A stretch of DNA of 23,786 nt. Source: Bacilli bacterium (lineage in GTDB: Bacteria > Bacillota_I > Bacilli_A > RF39 > UBA660). The notes beneath the pieces were generated by a model. The model was not told where the DNA came from. It was given only the letters and a program-made list of their open reading frames with translations, and made no database searches. The DNA is taken from contig JAFUFG010000180.1 of NCBI GenBank assembly GCA_017470045.1, forward strand, positions 1 to 23,786. The letters are read 5' to 3'. The position numbers and the translations under genes were made by a program. Shown here one piece after another: positions 15,116-21,294 of the stretch; positions within the stretch are counted from its first letter, which is position 1, and each line of letters opens with the position of its first letter.

Positions 15116-15970
15116 TTATAATTCTTTTTCATAGAAAACAAACACTTCTTTATTACCAATTGTATCGGTGTCTTCATATTCTAACTTCTTACAAAATCCG
15201 TTCTTCTCATAACAACGACACGCTCTTTCGTTCCTCTTCATAGGACGAAGAATAATACAATCCGCTTTCATCGTATAAAATAAGAAATCATTCATATTCT
15301 GTAAAATAGAATTACCAATTCCTTTCGATAAATATTCTTCCTCTCCAATAAATAAGTCATATTCATATGGATTATGATAATCCAAATACTTTTCTTCATA
15401 TGGATAGTATTGAATTAAGCCAATTGGTTGATCATCATATTCCATAATACAAACAACTTGATTAGAATGATTTATTTTAGAATCATATTTTGATACAATT
15501 TCCTCATAACTTAACTTTCTCTGTTCAAACCATTCAAAAACATGAGGTTTATTACACCAATGATAAACCATTTCATAATCCGTATCTTTCATAAGACGAA
15601 AAGAAATACGCTCATCATAAGTATTACGAATAGACTTTAAAGTAATGCATAAACATCCATATTTCTTAGTATCTTCTTCACTATAATATCCATGATAAGT
15701 ATCAGATACAACGTCCTCAACACTTTCATATGTATCTTTAAAATCTTCTTCAAAATACTTTCCATAACAATCTTCCCAATTAGAAAATACTTCAATCTTC
15801 TCAACATCTGCATAACAAATTTGCTTCTTTTCAGGTAGAGAAAGAAAACAAATGGTATCCCCTACTCGAATCTTTCTTCGCTTTTCATCATTCAATCGAT
15901 ATTCTCTTTTTTTCGTTCCTTGAATTAGATCCTCAAAATTCGAAGAAAACAATTTCATAGTATGAATCAT
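15116..15970 (-). CDS. ASCH-GNAT fusion protein
   Basis: 284 residues with two domains. Residues 1 to about 112 are an ASCH domain (KLFSSNFEDLIQGTKKREYR, then RKIRVGDTICFLS, and VSDTYHGYYSEEDTKKYG), a PUA-like fold thought to bind RNA or modified nucleobases. Residues about 120-284 are a GNAT acetyltransferase of the aminoglycoside 6'-acetyltransferase/Acetyltransf_8 type (WCNKPHVFEWF near the start, EYLSKGIGNSILQNM as the acetyl-CoA loop, NERACRCYEKNGF). The pairing suggests acetylation of an RNA-linked or nucleotide-like substrate, but that is inference; antibiotic acetylation is an alternative. The ATG at 15970 follows GGTGA by four bases, and the -10 box is so close that the mRNA leader is about 10 nt. 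First gene of a three-gene operon. Confidence 0.85.
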   Translation of the reverse strand: MIHTMKLFSSNFEDLIQGTKKREYRLNDEKRRKIRVGDTICFLSLPEKKQICYADVEKIEVFSNWEDCYGKYFEEDFKDTYESVEDVVSDTYHGYYSEEDTKKYGCLCITLKSIRNTYDERISFRLMKDTDYEMVYHWCNKPHVFEWFEQRKLSYEEIVSKYDSKINHSNQVVCIMEYDDQPIGLIQYYPYEEKYLDYHNPYEYDLFIGEEEYLSKGIGNSILQNMNDFLFYTMKADCIILRPMKRNERACRCYEKNGFCKKLEYEDTDTIGNKEVFVFYEKEL

Positions 15971-15986
15971 AATATCACCTAAAAAA

Positions 15987-15995
15987 ATTATAACA
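15987..15995 (-). promoter_or_regulatory. Extended -10 promoter (TGTTATAAT) of the ASCH-GNAT operon
   Basis: The minus strand reads TGTTATAAT. Transcription should begin near 15980, only about 10 bases before the ATG and at the edge of the GGTGA site. Confidence 0.6.
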
Positions 15996-15997
15996 TA

Positions 15998-16020
15998 AGA
16001 AAAGAATGGTTACCCATTCT
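15998..16020 (-). terminator. Terminator of the PAQR-DUF1653 operon
   Basis: Arms 16003-16009 and 16014-16020 (AGAATGG/CCATTCT, 7 bp), loop of four, followed on the minus strand by TTTTCTTA. The T-tract is weaker than in neighbouring terminators. The stop codon (16019-16021) overlaps the 5' arm. Confidence 0.7.
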
Positions 16021-16396
16021 ATTTTGATAAAGTCTTATACTTCTCATCCGTAATAGATTGTTTTTTCTCAATAAACTCCTTACTACGAATCGTTTGAAGT
16101 TCCTCATCTGTTAAAGGTTGTACACGTAATTCTTGATGATAGATCATTTGCTTTGATTCCTCCAACGGAGAAGATAAATCTTGATATTCTCTAGCAAATA
16201 GTTTTCCATTTTGGAAAACATTCGAATAAACAACTAAATCTTCTGCATCAGCTAATCGGCCATCTCCAGAATATGTAATGAAATTTTCATCGATACGATC
16301 TCCTGAAACATGAAGTTTTTCAATACGATAAATATTCTTTTCGAATAAGTTCTCCCCTTTAAAATGTTTACAAAACATTCCAACTTTATAAATCAT
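16019..16396 (-). CDS. DUF1653-domain protein
   Basis: 125 residues from the ATG at 16396, which follows AGGAGA at good spacing; an upstream in-frame start at 16414 lies inside the end of the preceding gene's region and lacks a ribosome site. MIYKVGMFCKHFKGENLFEKNIYRI and ADAEDLVVYSNVFQNGKLFAR match, in shortened form, the DUF1653 pattern (a Y-x-H-F-K-G core and an L-V-V-Y strand), a small beta-barrel-like family of unknown function. The C-terminal tail is charged and helical. It follows the hemolysin III gene by 10 bases and shares its transcript. Confidence 0.75.
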   Translation of the reverse strand: MIYKVGMFCKHFKGENLFEKNIYRIEKLHVSGDRIDENFITYSGDGRLADAEDLVVYSNVFQNGKLFAREYQDLSSPLEESKQMIYHQELRVQPLTDEELQTIRSKEFIEKKQSITDEKYKTLSK

Positions 16397-16406
16397 AAAT
16401 ACTCTC

Positions 16407-17051
16407 CTAAACAATATAGAAATATATTAAAAAGTAATGAAGAATGCTAGCTCCTAATACAAAAAAATGGAATAAAGAATGAATATATGGAATCTTTTTT
16501 CCAACTCCATATAAGATAGCTCCGATAGTATATACAATACCACCAGAAACCAATAAAATAATTCCATTCATAGGACAAGCTCTCATTAGAGGTCCAAAAA
16601 TTAAGATAGCTCCCCACCCTAATAATAAATTTGAGGCAATCGATAAGAATTGGAATTGATTCACATTAATCGCGTTAAAAACAACCGCAATAATCGTAAC
16701 AACCCACACAACAGAAAAACTGATCCAACCAGTTGCTCCACCAAGTAGACATAAAGAAATTGGCGTATATGTACCAGCAACCATTAATAAAACATTAATG
16801 TGATCTAGTGTTCTCAATACCCTCTTTCCCTTTAATTTAGGACTAAGTGCATGATAAATACAAGAAATTGTATATAATACAATCATAATCACACCATAAA
16901 TAACTCCACATACAACTCCTAGTGCAGAGTGAGCACGAATGATTAATAATACAAGTCCTGCAATTGCTAGAGCAGCACCTACTCCATGACTGATAGAATT
17001 TACTAATTCTTCCCCTAACGTATATTTCGGAAGAGAATTCTTTTCTGTCAT
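16407..17051 (-). CDS. trhA: Hemolysin III / PAQR-family membrane protein (TrhA-like)
   Basis: 214 residues with seven membrane helices, the normal family size. PAQR hallmarks are present: EELVNSISHGVGAA near the start, the conserved Ser and His of SCIYHALSP, LDHINVLLMVAGTYTP, and the final HSLFHFFVLGASILHY. The conserved His residues form the likely zinc site of the PAQR hydrolase-like fold. In bacteria TrhA-type proteins affect membrane fluidity and lipid balance; the haemolysin name is historical. The ATG at 17051 follows GGTGAG. The DUF1653 gene is co-transcribed downstream. Confidence 0.92.
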   Translation of the reverse strand: MTEKNSLPKYTLGEELVNSISHGVGAALAIAGLVLLIIRAHSALGVVCGVIYGVIMIVLYTISCIYHALSPKLKGKRVLRTLDHINVLLMVAGTYTPISLCLLGGATGWISFSVVWVVTIIAVVFNAINVNQFQFLSIASNLLLGWGAILIFGPLMRACPMNGIILLVSGGIVYTIGAILYGVGKKIPYIHSLFHFFVLGASILHYFLIYFYIV

Positions 17052-17069
17052 AATCTCACCTCAAGACAT

Positions 17070-17078
17070 ATCATAACA
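17070..17078 (-). promoter_or_regulatory. Extended -10 promoter (TGTTATGAT) for trhA-DUF1653
   Basis: The minus strand reads TGTTATGAT, one base off consensus, right after the terminator of the CmpB-like gene. 5' UTR about 12-15 nt. Confidence 0.5.
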
Positions 17079-17083
17079 CAAAA

Positions 17084-17110
17084 ACAAAAAAAGTACCATC
17101 AACGGTACTT
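17084..17110 (-). terminator. Terminator of the CDF-CmpB operon, containing the stop codon
   Basis: Arms 17091-17097 and 17104-17110 (AAGTACC/GGTACTT, 7 bp) with a 6-base loop, followed by T residues. The TGA stop (17099-17101) sits in the loop. Confidence 0.88.
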
Positions 17111-17737
17111 CATATACTTTATTCCAAGTTTTGTATAAATATTCCTTGCTCGAGGCAAATGAAAAACTCTAGCAATAATAAAATTATATACTTCGTCAAA
17201 TAATATAAGACTACATAATCCGATACTAAGAATTAGAAAAATACGTTTATTCATATGCTTCGATAAATAGCAAAGAACTGGTAGAATTCCATACATAAGC
17301 AATAATCCACTAATTCCAAAGAATAAGACACTTCGAAAACAAACAAAGCCATCAATATTTCCAAAATTTAATATTTCCGTATTATAATTCCAAAGACGTA
17401 ATCCATCAAAAAAATGATAAATAATAAATCCAGATAAATACTCTAATAATCCAGTCGAAAAGAAAGCAATCCAAAAGATAAGAATAGGATGTTTTTTTAA
17501 TTTACGACATAAGAGATAAATCATAATAGCCCCAATCGCATAGATATTAATCCAAGGTAAAAAATTACCACCTTGCCAATAAAAATCCTTCATTCCAAAA
17601 TTAAAATAATAGAAAATAAATTCATAAACCCAACCAAAGAATCCAGAAAAAACAATCAAAAGGCAACTTATTCCAAAAAGTTGCCACTTTTCATAAGAAA
17701 TAGAAGAATTCAAATAACTATTATAAAACTTCTTCAT
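17099..17737 (-). CDS. CmpB-family (ABC transporter type IV-like) membrane protein
   Basis: 212 residues with about five to six membrane helices. It matches the family annotated as putative ABC-transporter type IV (ABC_trans_CmpB): GFFGWVYEFIFYY near the start, WQGGNFLPWINIYAIGA, LEYLSGFIIYHFFDGLRLWN, and GFVCFRSVLFFGISGLLL. Despite the name, no ATP-binding partner is nearby and its role is unproven. The start at 17737 lies 17 bases inside the preceding CDF gene, with GGAG just upstream, so translation is coupled to the metal transporter. It ends with TGA, which confirms that TGA is a stop in this genome. Confidence 0.85.
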   Translation of the reverse strand: MKKFYNSYLNSSISYEKWQLFGISCLLIVFSGFFGWVYEFIFYYFNFGMKDFYWQGGNFLPWINIYAIGAIMIYLLCRKLKKHPILIFWIAFFSTGLLEYLSGFIIYHFFDGLRLWNYNTEILNFGNIDGFVCFRSVLFFGISGLLLMYGILPVLCYLSKHMNKRIFLILSIGLCSLILFDEVYNFIIARVFHLPRARNIYTKLGIKYMKYR

Positions 17738-18602
17738 TTTTCTCCTTCTTTCTTGTTATAGGCTCAATATCAATAAACTTAAGAGCATTATCTTTTTTAT
17801 GAATCTCACGAATCAATTCTTTTTCTAACTCTAAATATTTCTTAATCGTTAAGCTTTCTCCAACATAAATTTTTACAATAATATGGTAGTAAGTATACAT
17901 CTTGATAATAGTAACACTCTTTAATTCGATATGTTTATGCTTCTTAATTTCATTTTCTACTTCTTTCTTAATTTCCGCATTATCTTCCGTATGAGTAAGA
18001 ATCGAATGCATATTTGCTAAAATCATTTTAAAAGAAGTATAGAAAACATAGACTACCATCCCAAAACATCCAATTTTATCTAAATTAATAAAACTTGGAA
18101 GGTAAGATTCAAATAAACTGAGAAATGTTACTACAATAACAACAGCAGTAGAAATTAAATCTGCCCTAGACTCTCCAGCTGCTTCAATCATAAATTCACT
18201 TTTATAACTTTTTCCAAAATGGAACAAAAGGAAGACAACCACAAATTTCAAACAAAATACTAATAACAAAACAAGAATTAAAGTTGCATTCGGATGAAAT
18301 CCTCCTTCAAAAAAGAAAAATTGATAAAGAATAAAAATACCAATTAAGAATAATAAGAATCCAGTAAAAATATTAGATACACAATATGCTTGACCATATC
18401 CAAAAGGATAATTATGATTCGCTCTACGCTTTCCAATCTTATTGACAATAATACTCGTAATATCTGTAACAAAATCAATAAAAGATTGTACAGAATCCGC
18501 AATTAAAGTGGAAAAAGAAAAGAATAGTCCCACAAATAATTTTGTACATGCAATAAAAAGGTTAAGAATCATGGTAATGAAAATAATTTTATTTTCTTTC
18601 AT
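17721..18602 (-). CDS. Cation diffusion facilitator (CDF) metal transporter with altered site A
   Basis: 293 residues: six membrane helices and a C-terminal ferredoxin-like domain (about 205-285), the standard CDF build. CDF proteins exchange divalent metal for protons across the membrane. The motif between helices 2 and 3, NHNYPFGYGQAY, is typical. Aligning by eye to E. coli YiiP, the first and third site-A ligands differ: helix 2 has Gln39-xxx-Asp43 where DxxxD or HxxxD is usual, and helix 5 has Glu144-xxx-Asp148 where HxxxD or DxxxD is usual. The metal is therefore hard to predict. The start at 18602 has GGAGG; the gene is 10 bases after the upstream gene and overlaps the CmpB-like gene. 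Confidence 0.88.
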   Translation of the reverse strand: MKENKIIFITMILNLFIACTKLFVGLFFSFSTLIADSVQSFIDFVTDITSIIVNKIGKRRANHNYPFGYGQAYCVSNIFTGFLLFLIGIFILYQFFFFEGGFHPNATLILVLLLVFCLKFVVVFLLFHFGKSYKSEFMIEAAGESRADLISTAVVIVVTFLSLFESYLPSFINLDKIGCFGMVVYVFYTSFKMILANMHSILTHTEDNAEIKKEVENEIKKHKHIELKSVTIIKMYTYYHIIVKIYVGESLTIKKYLELEKELIREIHKKDNALKFIDIEPITRKKEKNEEVL

Positions 18603-18612
18603 AAATCCTCCA

Positions 18613-19098
18613 TTAACTATTCTGTTCTAAAGAAGAATATAGTTTAGGCTCTTCAGAAACTACTTGATTTGGATTTGGATAAACTACTAAAGAACTACGG
18701 ATATCTTCTGGAACATCACCATAAGAAATAAGTTCTTCTACCTCAAAGGTATCTTGTTGATAAGAAAGAACAAAGCAAGTTCCAATTGCATAGTGTTCGG
18801 TAGAACCAAATTCATATGGAATCATCTTCACGTTTCCAATAGAAGGAACATAAACTAATACCTGTGCAGAAACATCATTCGTATAGTATTGAAGTACTCC
18901 ATAACAAGTTTCCGACTCTATCTCCTCTTCCACGTTTTTGGAAGAATCTCCAAAAATAGATTTTCCGACAAAAAACAAACCGATAATTAGTGTAATAACC
19001 GTACAAAACATTCCAATATATGACCCACCTAAAAAGAAGAAAAAACAGCACAATACAGAACCAAATGCTAAGATAGATCCTAAAACAATATCAAACAT
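18613..19098 (-). CDS. Unrecognised two-helix membrane protein, first gene of CDF operon
   Basis: 161 residues from the ATG at 19098, which has an excellent AAGGAGGT site five bases upstream. An in-frame ATG at 19185 would add 29 residues but has no good ribosome site and lies in a leader hairpin. Two membrane helices (about residues 4-21 and 23-45) are followed by a soluble domain with regular beta pattern (CYGVLQYYTNDVSAQVLVYV, then GTCFVLSYQQDTFEVEEL) and an unstructured Pro/Glu/Ser tail. The shape recalls NfeD-like or other small-barrel membrane proteins, but I see no diagnostic motif. Co-transcribed with the CDF transporter. Confidence 0.75.
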   Translation of the reverse strand: MFDIVLGSILAFGSVLCCFFFFLGGSYIGMFCTVITLIIGLFFVGKSIFGDSSKNVEEEIESETCYGVLQYYTNDVSAQVLVYVPSIGNVKMIPYEFGSTEHYAIGTCFVLSYQQDTFEVEELISYGDVPEDIRSSLVVYPNPNQVVSEEPKLYSSLEQNS

Positions 19099-19205
19099 AA
19101 AATACCTCCTTGTAAAACAAGAACCACCAGAAGGAAGAAGGATAAAGAATACGTAGAGAACCAACACACCACACATATCCAACATAATCCAATGGTTCCT
19201 CTATT
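19099..19205 (-). other. 5' leader with long hairpin before the CDF operon
   Basis: A leader of about 105 nt. Segments AGAGGAACCA (19202-19193) and TGGTTCTCT (19163-19155) pair over nine bases with one bulged G, enclosing a GT-rich loop of about 29 nt. This hairpin hides the in-frame ATG at 19185. A pyrimidine-rich stretch (TTCTTCCTTCTGG) follows before the ribosome site. No known riboswitch class is recognised. Confidence 0.4.
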
Positions 19206-19211
19206 ATATTC

Positions 19212-19240
19212 ATTATAACAAACAATACCTTTTCAATCAA
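19212..19240 (-). promoter_or_regulatory. Sigma-A promoter of the CDF operon
   Basis: -35 TTGATT (19240-19235), 17-base spacer, -10 TATAAT (19217-19212) with upstream TG (TGTTATAAT). Confidence 0.8.
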
Positions 19241-19247
19241 CGAACAT

Positions 19248-19287
19248 TCCAAAAAAAAAGACTATCTCCCTTTTTGATAAGTCTTTT
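19248..19287 (-). terminator. Terminator of the MraZ-like gene, containing the stop codon
   Basis: Arms 19256-19263 and 19280-19287 (AAAAGACT/AGTCTTTT), extendable by three pairs past a bulge, followed by T residues. The TAG stop at 19262-19264 lies in the 3' arm. Confidence 0.8.
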
Positions 19288-19711
19288 GCTTTGCCATTTC
19301 ATAAGTTTTTTTATCACGACATAGTTCCAAATGATGACTACATCCAACAACATACATTTGTTTTTCAATCTGTAAATGAGAAACAATGCGTTTATCTAAA
19401 ACAATTCTTCTTTGAGCATCAACGGCCTCACTTCCAAAACTTAATGTTGCATAATAATAACGACGTAATTTTAATAATTCGGAATAAGAGACTTTTCCTT
19501 CTCTCTTCGCATCCATTAATTTATTTTCAAACTTCTCACTTAACTCGTAAAATTCTTTACTAGAGTAAAAGGATAAAATACTTTTTTCTCGATTATAATG
19601 TGGAATAATAATATCATATTTCTCTGCACCAGTAAATTTTGGTAAAACAATACGATTCTTTTGACCTAAAGTAAGAATACCTTCACCAACTATTAATTCA
19701 TCTCCAAACAT
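19262..19711 (-). CDS. MraZ-like DNA-binding protein, orphan
   Basis: 149 residues, the usual size for MraZ (about 143). Two SpoVT-AbrB-type halves are visible: GEGILTLGQKNRIVLPKF near the start and VDAQRRIVLDKRIVSHLQIE in the second half, followed by MYVVGCSHHLELCRDKKTYE, which is the MraZ-like ending (compare the family's VVIGVSDRIEIW). MraZ is a DNA-binding repressor normally at the head of the division and cell-wall cluster, before rsmH/mraW. Here it stands alone between the SPFH gene and the CDF operon with its own promoter and terminator, so it may be a diverged paralogue with another target. The ATG at 19711 follows GGGGAAG. Confidence 0.8.
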   Translation of the reverse strand: MFGDELIVGEGILTLGQKNRIVLPKFTGAEKYDIIIPHYNREKSILSFYSSKEFYELSEKFENKLMDAKREGKVSYSELLKLRRYYYATLSFGSEAVDAQRRIVLDKRIVSHLQIEKQMYVVGCSHHLELCRDKKTYEMAKQKTYQKGR

Positions 19712-19739
19712 ACTTCTTCCCCCTAAAGTTGTGCTAATT

Positions 19740-19767
19740 ATTATAACATAATAGAAAAAAATTGCAA
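19740..19767 (-). promoter_or_regulatory. Promoter of the MraZ-like gene
   Basis: -35 TTGCAA (19767-19762), 16-base spacer, -10 TATAAT (19745-19740) with upstream TG. Its -35 lies within the T-rich tail of the SPFH terminator. Confidence 0.7.
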
Positions 19768-19790
19768 AAGAAAACGGAGCAAAGCTCCTT
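19766..19790 (-). terminator. Weak terminator of the SPFH gene
   Basis: A short stem GGAGC/GCTCC (19784-19788 with 19776-19780), 3-base loop, followed on the minus strand by GTTTTCTTTTG. Weaker than the other terminators, so some read-through into the MraZ-like gene is possible. Confidence 0.6.
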
Positions 19791-19795
19791 ATTTG

Positions 19796-20584
19796 TTATT
19801 TAATTAAACTAGATACATCAAAAATATTAGAATCACTAGTAACTTTTGGTAATTCACCATTCCATTTCTCAATGAATTTTTCTTTGATGATATTATCCGT
19901 TAATGATTTTTCCTTAAGTTCGTTAGCCTTCTTTTCAGCTTCAGCTTTAACAATTTTCTTCTCAGCTTCGATTTTTTCTTTTTCTAACTCTTGTTTAGCA
20001 GTTAAAACTTTTTGTTCAGCAATTTGTTTTTCTTCAATTGCTTTATCAAACTCTTCACTAAAACTAAAGTTAGTAATGTTAAAGTCACTAACATCAAGTC
20101 CGTATTTTTCAACTTTCTTAGAAAGTTCTTCCATACATTTTGCACTTACTTCACTACGAGTAGTAATTAACTCCTCAGCAGTATATTTAGAAGTAACAGC
20201 TTTAATACTTTCTTCAATAGCTGGTTCTAAAACGACTTGTTCGTATCCCTTACCAACTGTTTTATATAAGTAAACAGCTTTCTTACTATCGATGCGATAG
20301 TTAACAGCTAAACTCATATCCACTTCTTGTAAGTCTTTACTAGAAGAAGAAGTTTGAACTTCTACTTTTTGTACTTTAACATTCATTTTTTCAACTTTCT
20401 CAATAAATGGGATCTTAAAATTAACACCCTCACTAGTACTCTTATCGATTACTTTACCAAATCGAACACGAATACCAACTTCACCACTTCGAATTGTTGT
20501 AAAACTACAAACAAATAGGAATAACACTAAGATAACACTAGCAATAATTCGAATAACATTTTTCTTTTTGAATAAATTTTTCAT
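19796..20584 (-). CDS. SPFH/Band-7 (prohibitin-like) membrane protein under structured leader
   Basis: 262 residues. One N-terminal membrane helix (about 11-31), then the SPFH domain: TIRSGEVGIRVRFGKVIDKS, GVNFKIPFIEKVEKMNVKVQ, DLQEVDMSLAVNYRID and AEELITTRSEVSAKCMEELS, the usual Band-7 succession. An Ala/Glu/Lys-rich coiled coil (about 180-232) is the normal oligomerisation part of prohibitin-like proteins. Such proteins form rings or microdomains in the membrane and often hold proteases or transporters; the partner here is unknown, and no NfeD or FtsH gene lies adjacent. The start at 20584 follows GGAGG. It has a full consensus promoter and a 130-nt structured leader that matches the leader of the DUF7736-like gene, implying joint control. 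Confidence 0.9.
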   Translation of the reverse strand: MKNLFKKKNVIRIIASVILVLFLFVCSFTTIRSGEVGIRVRFGKVIDKSTSEGVNFKIPFIEKVEKMNVKVQKVEVQTSSSSKDLQEVDMSLAVNYRIDSKKAVYLYKTVGKGYEQVVLEPAIEESIKAVTSKYTAEELITTRSEVSAKCMEELSKKVEKYGLDVSDFNITNFSFSEEFDKAIEEKQIAEQKVLTAKQELEKEKIEAEKKIVKAEAEKKANELKEKSLTDNIIKEKFIEKWNGELPKVTSDSNIFDVSSLIK

Positions 20585-20712
20585 AAATCCTCCATAGAGT
20601 CTTGAAATAAAAAAACAAGACTCTTTCTAAAAGTCTTGTTCTTAAAAAGTAACCCAGATAAAATCGTGTTGTTGAGTTACTTCATCGATTGATGGAACTA
20701 CTCCCTTTCAAT
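20585..20712 (-). ncRNA. Structured leader, copy A, riboswitch-like, upstream of SPFH gene
   Basis: In transcript order: box GGGAGTAGTTC (20705-20695); a small CATC/GATG hairpin; a 10-bp helix GAAGTAACTC/GGGTTACTTT (20674-20683 with 20646-20655, three G-U) whose loop holds AACAACACG; an intrinsic terminator AACAAGACT/AGTCTTGTT (20632-20640 with 20614-20622, 9 bp) with a T-tract; and a third segment CAAGACTCT (20604-20596) complementary over nine bases to the terminator's 3' arm (20616-20624), ending two bases before the GGAGG ribosome site. The order matches copy B at 11186-11337, while helix sequences differ but remain paired. The GGGAGTAG box recalls yybP-ykoY manganese riboswitches; class unproven and ligand unknown. 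Confidence 0.65.
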
Positions 20713-20718
20713 GATTAC

Positions 20719-20747
20719 ATTATACCATAAAATCGGCTCATTGTCAA
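20719..20747 (-). promoter_or_regulatory. Consensus sigma-A promoter of leader copy A
   Basis: Perfect -35 TTGACA (20747-20742), 17-base spacer, perfect -10 TATAAT (20724-20719) with upstream TG, the strongest-looking promoter in the window. The -35 sits in the loop of the lepB terminator and the spacer is its 3' arm. Confidence 0.92.
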
Positions 20748-20771
20748 TAATAGCAACAAATGAGCCGATTT
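20725..20771 (-). terminator. Terminator of lepB, embedded in the SPFH promoter
   Basis: Perfect 12-bp stem, 20730-20741 with 20760-20771 (AAATCGGCTCAT arms), 18-base loop and a short T-tract. The loop contains the -35 and the 3' arm fills the spacer of the next promoter. Confidence 0.85.
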
Positions 20772-20774
20772 GAA

Positions 20775-21278
20775 TCATTTATCAGATACAGTTCCAAAAC
20801 GATGAAATGGATAAACAACAAAATTTGTTTTTCCAAGAATTTGTTTCTTCGTAAAAGCTCCTAATCTACGACTATCTACACTATTCGTACGATTATCTCC
20901 CATTACAAAATATTGATTTTTAGGAACTTTCGTTTCAAAATCCTCTGTTTCCATACGTTCAAAGTTCTCTTCTACTTTTTTATCATTAATATATAAAGTA
21001 TTAACTTCATATCGAATAACATCTCCAGGAAGACCAATTACTCTCTTAATTAAATATTCTCCATTAATTCGAACAACCACAATATCAAATCGTTTAATCT
21101 CTGAAAAACGATACGAAATTTCGTCAAGAATCATAATATCACGATCATCCAATGTTGGAGTCATGGATTCTCCATTTACTCGAATTGGAGAAACAACATA
21201 TACTTTAACAATAAGAATAAGAATTAAAAGAAGAATAAACGATAAATTATCTTTCAAAAAATTTCTGATTTTCTCCAT
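20775..21278 (-). CDS. lepB: Signal peptidase I
   Basis: 167 residues, the short Gram-positive type (S26A family). It cleaves signal peptides from exported proteins at the outer face of the membrane. One N-terminal helix (about 12-31) is followed by the catalytic serine motif NGESMTPTL (Ser38), the catalytic lysine in LIKRVIGLPGD (Lys78), and the structural box MGDNRTNSVDSR (about 126-137). All catalytic elements are intact. The start is the ATG at 21278, after GGTGA; upstream in-frame GTG and TTG codons at 21287 and 21290 overlap that ribosome site. There is no terminator between the zinc-ribbon genes and lepB, so it may be read from them as well as from its own promoter. Confidence 0.95.
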   Translation of the reverse strand: MEKIRNFLKDNLSFILLLILILIVKVYVVSPIRVNGESMTPTLDDRDIMILDEISYRFSEIKRFDIVVVRINGEYLIKRVIGLPGDVIRYEVNTLYINDKKVEENFERMETEDFETKVPKNQYFVMGDNRTNSVDSRRLGAFTKKQILGKTNFVVYPFHRFGTVSDK

Positions 21279-21294
21279 AGTAATCACCAAACAA

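Noticed and set aside
10856..20584. Prophage suggested by the SPFH and DUF7736-like proteins, both also seen in phages
   Set aside because: No integrase, terminase, capsid, tail or lysis genes, and housekeeping genes (lepB, trhA) lie between them.
17099..21278. Possible use of TGA as Trp (mycoplasma code)
   Set aside because: lepB and the CmpB-like gene end sensibly at TGA just before terminators, and Trp residues in conserved motifs use TGG.
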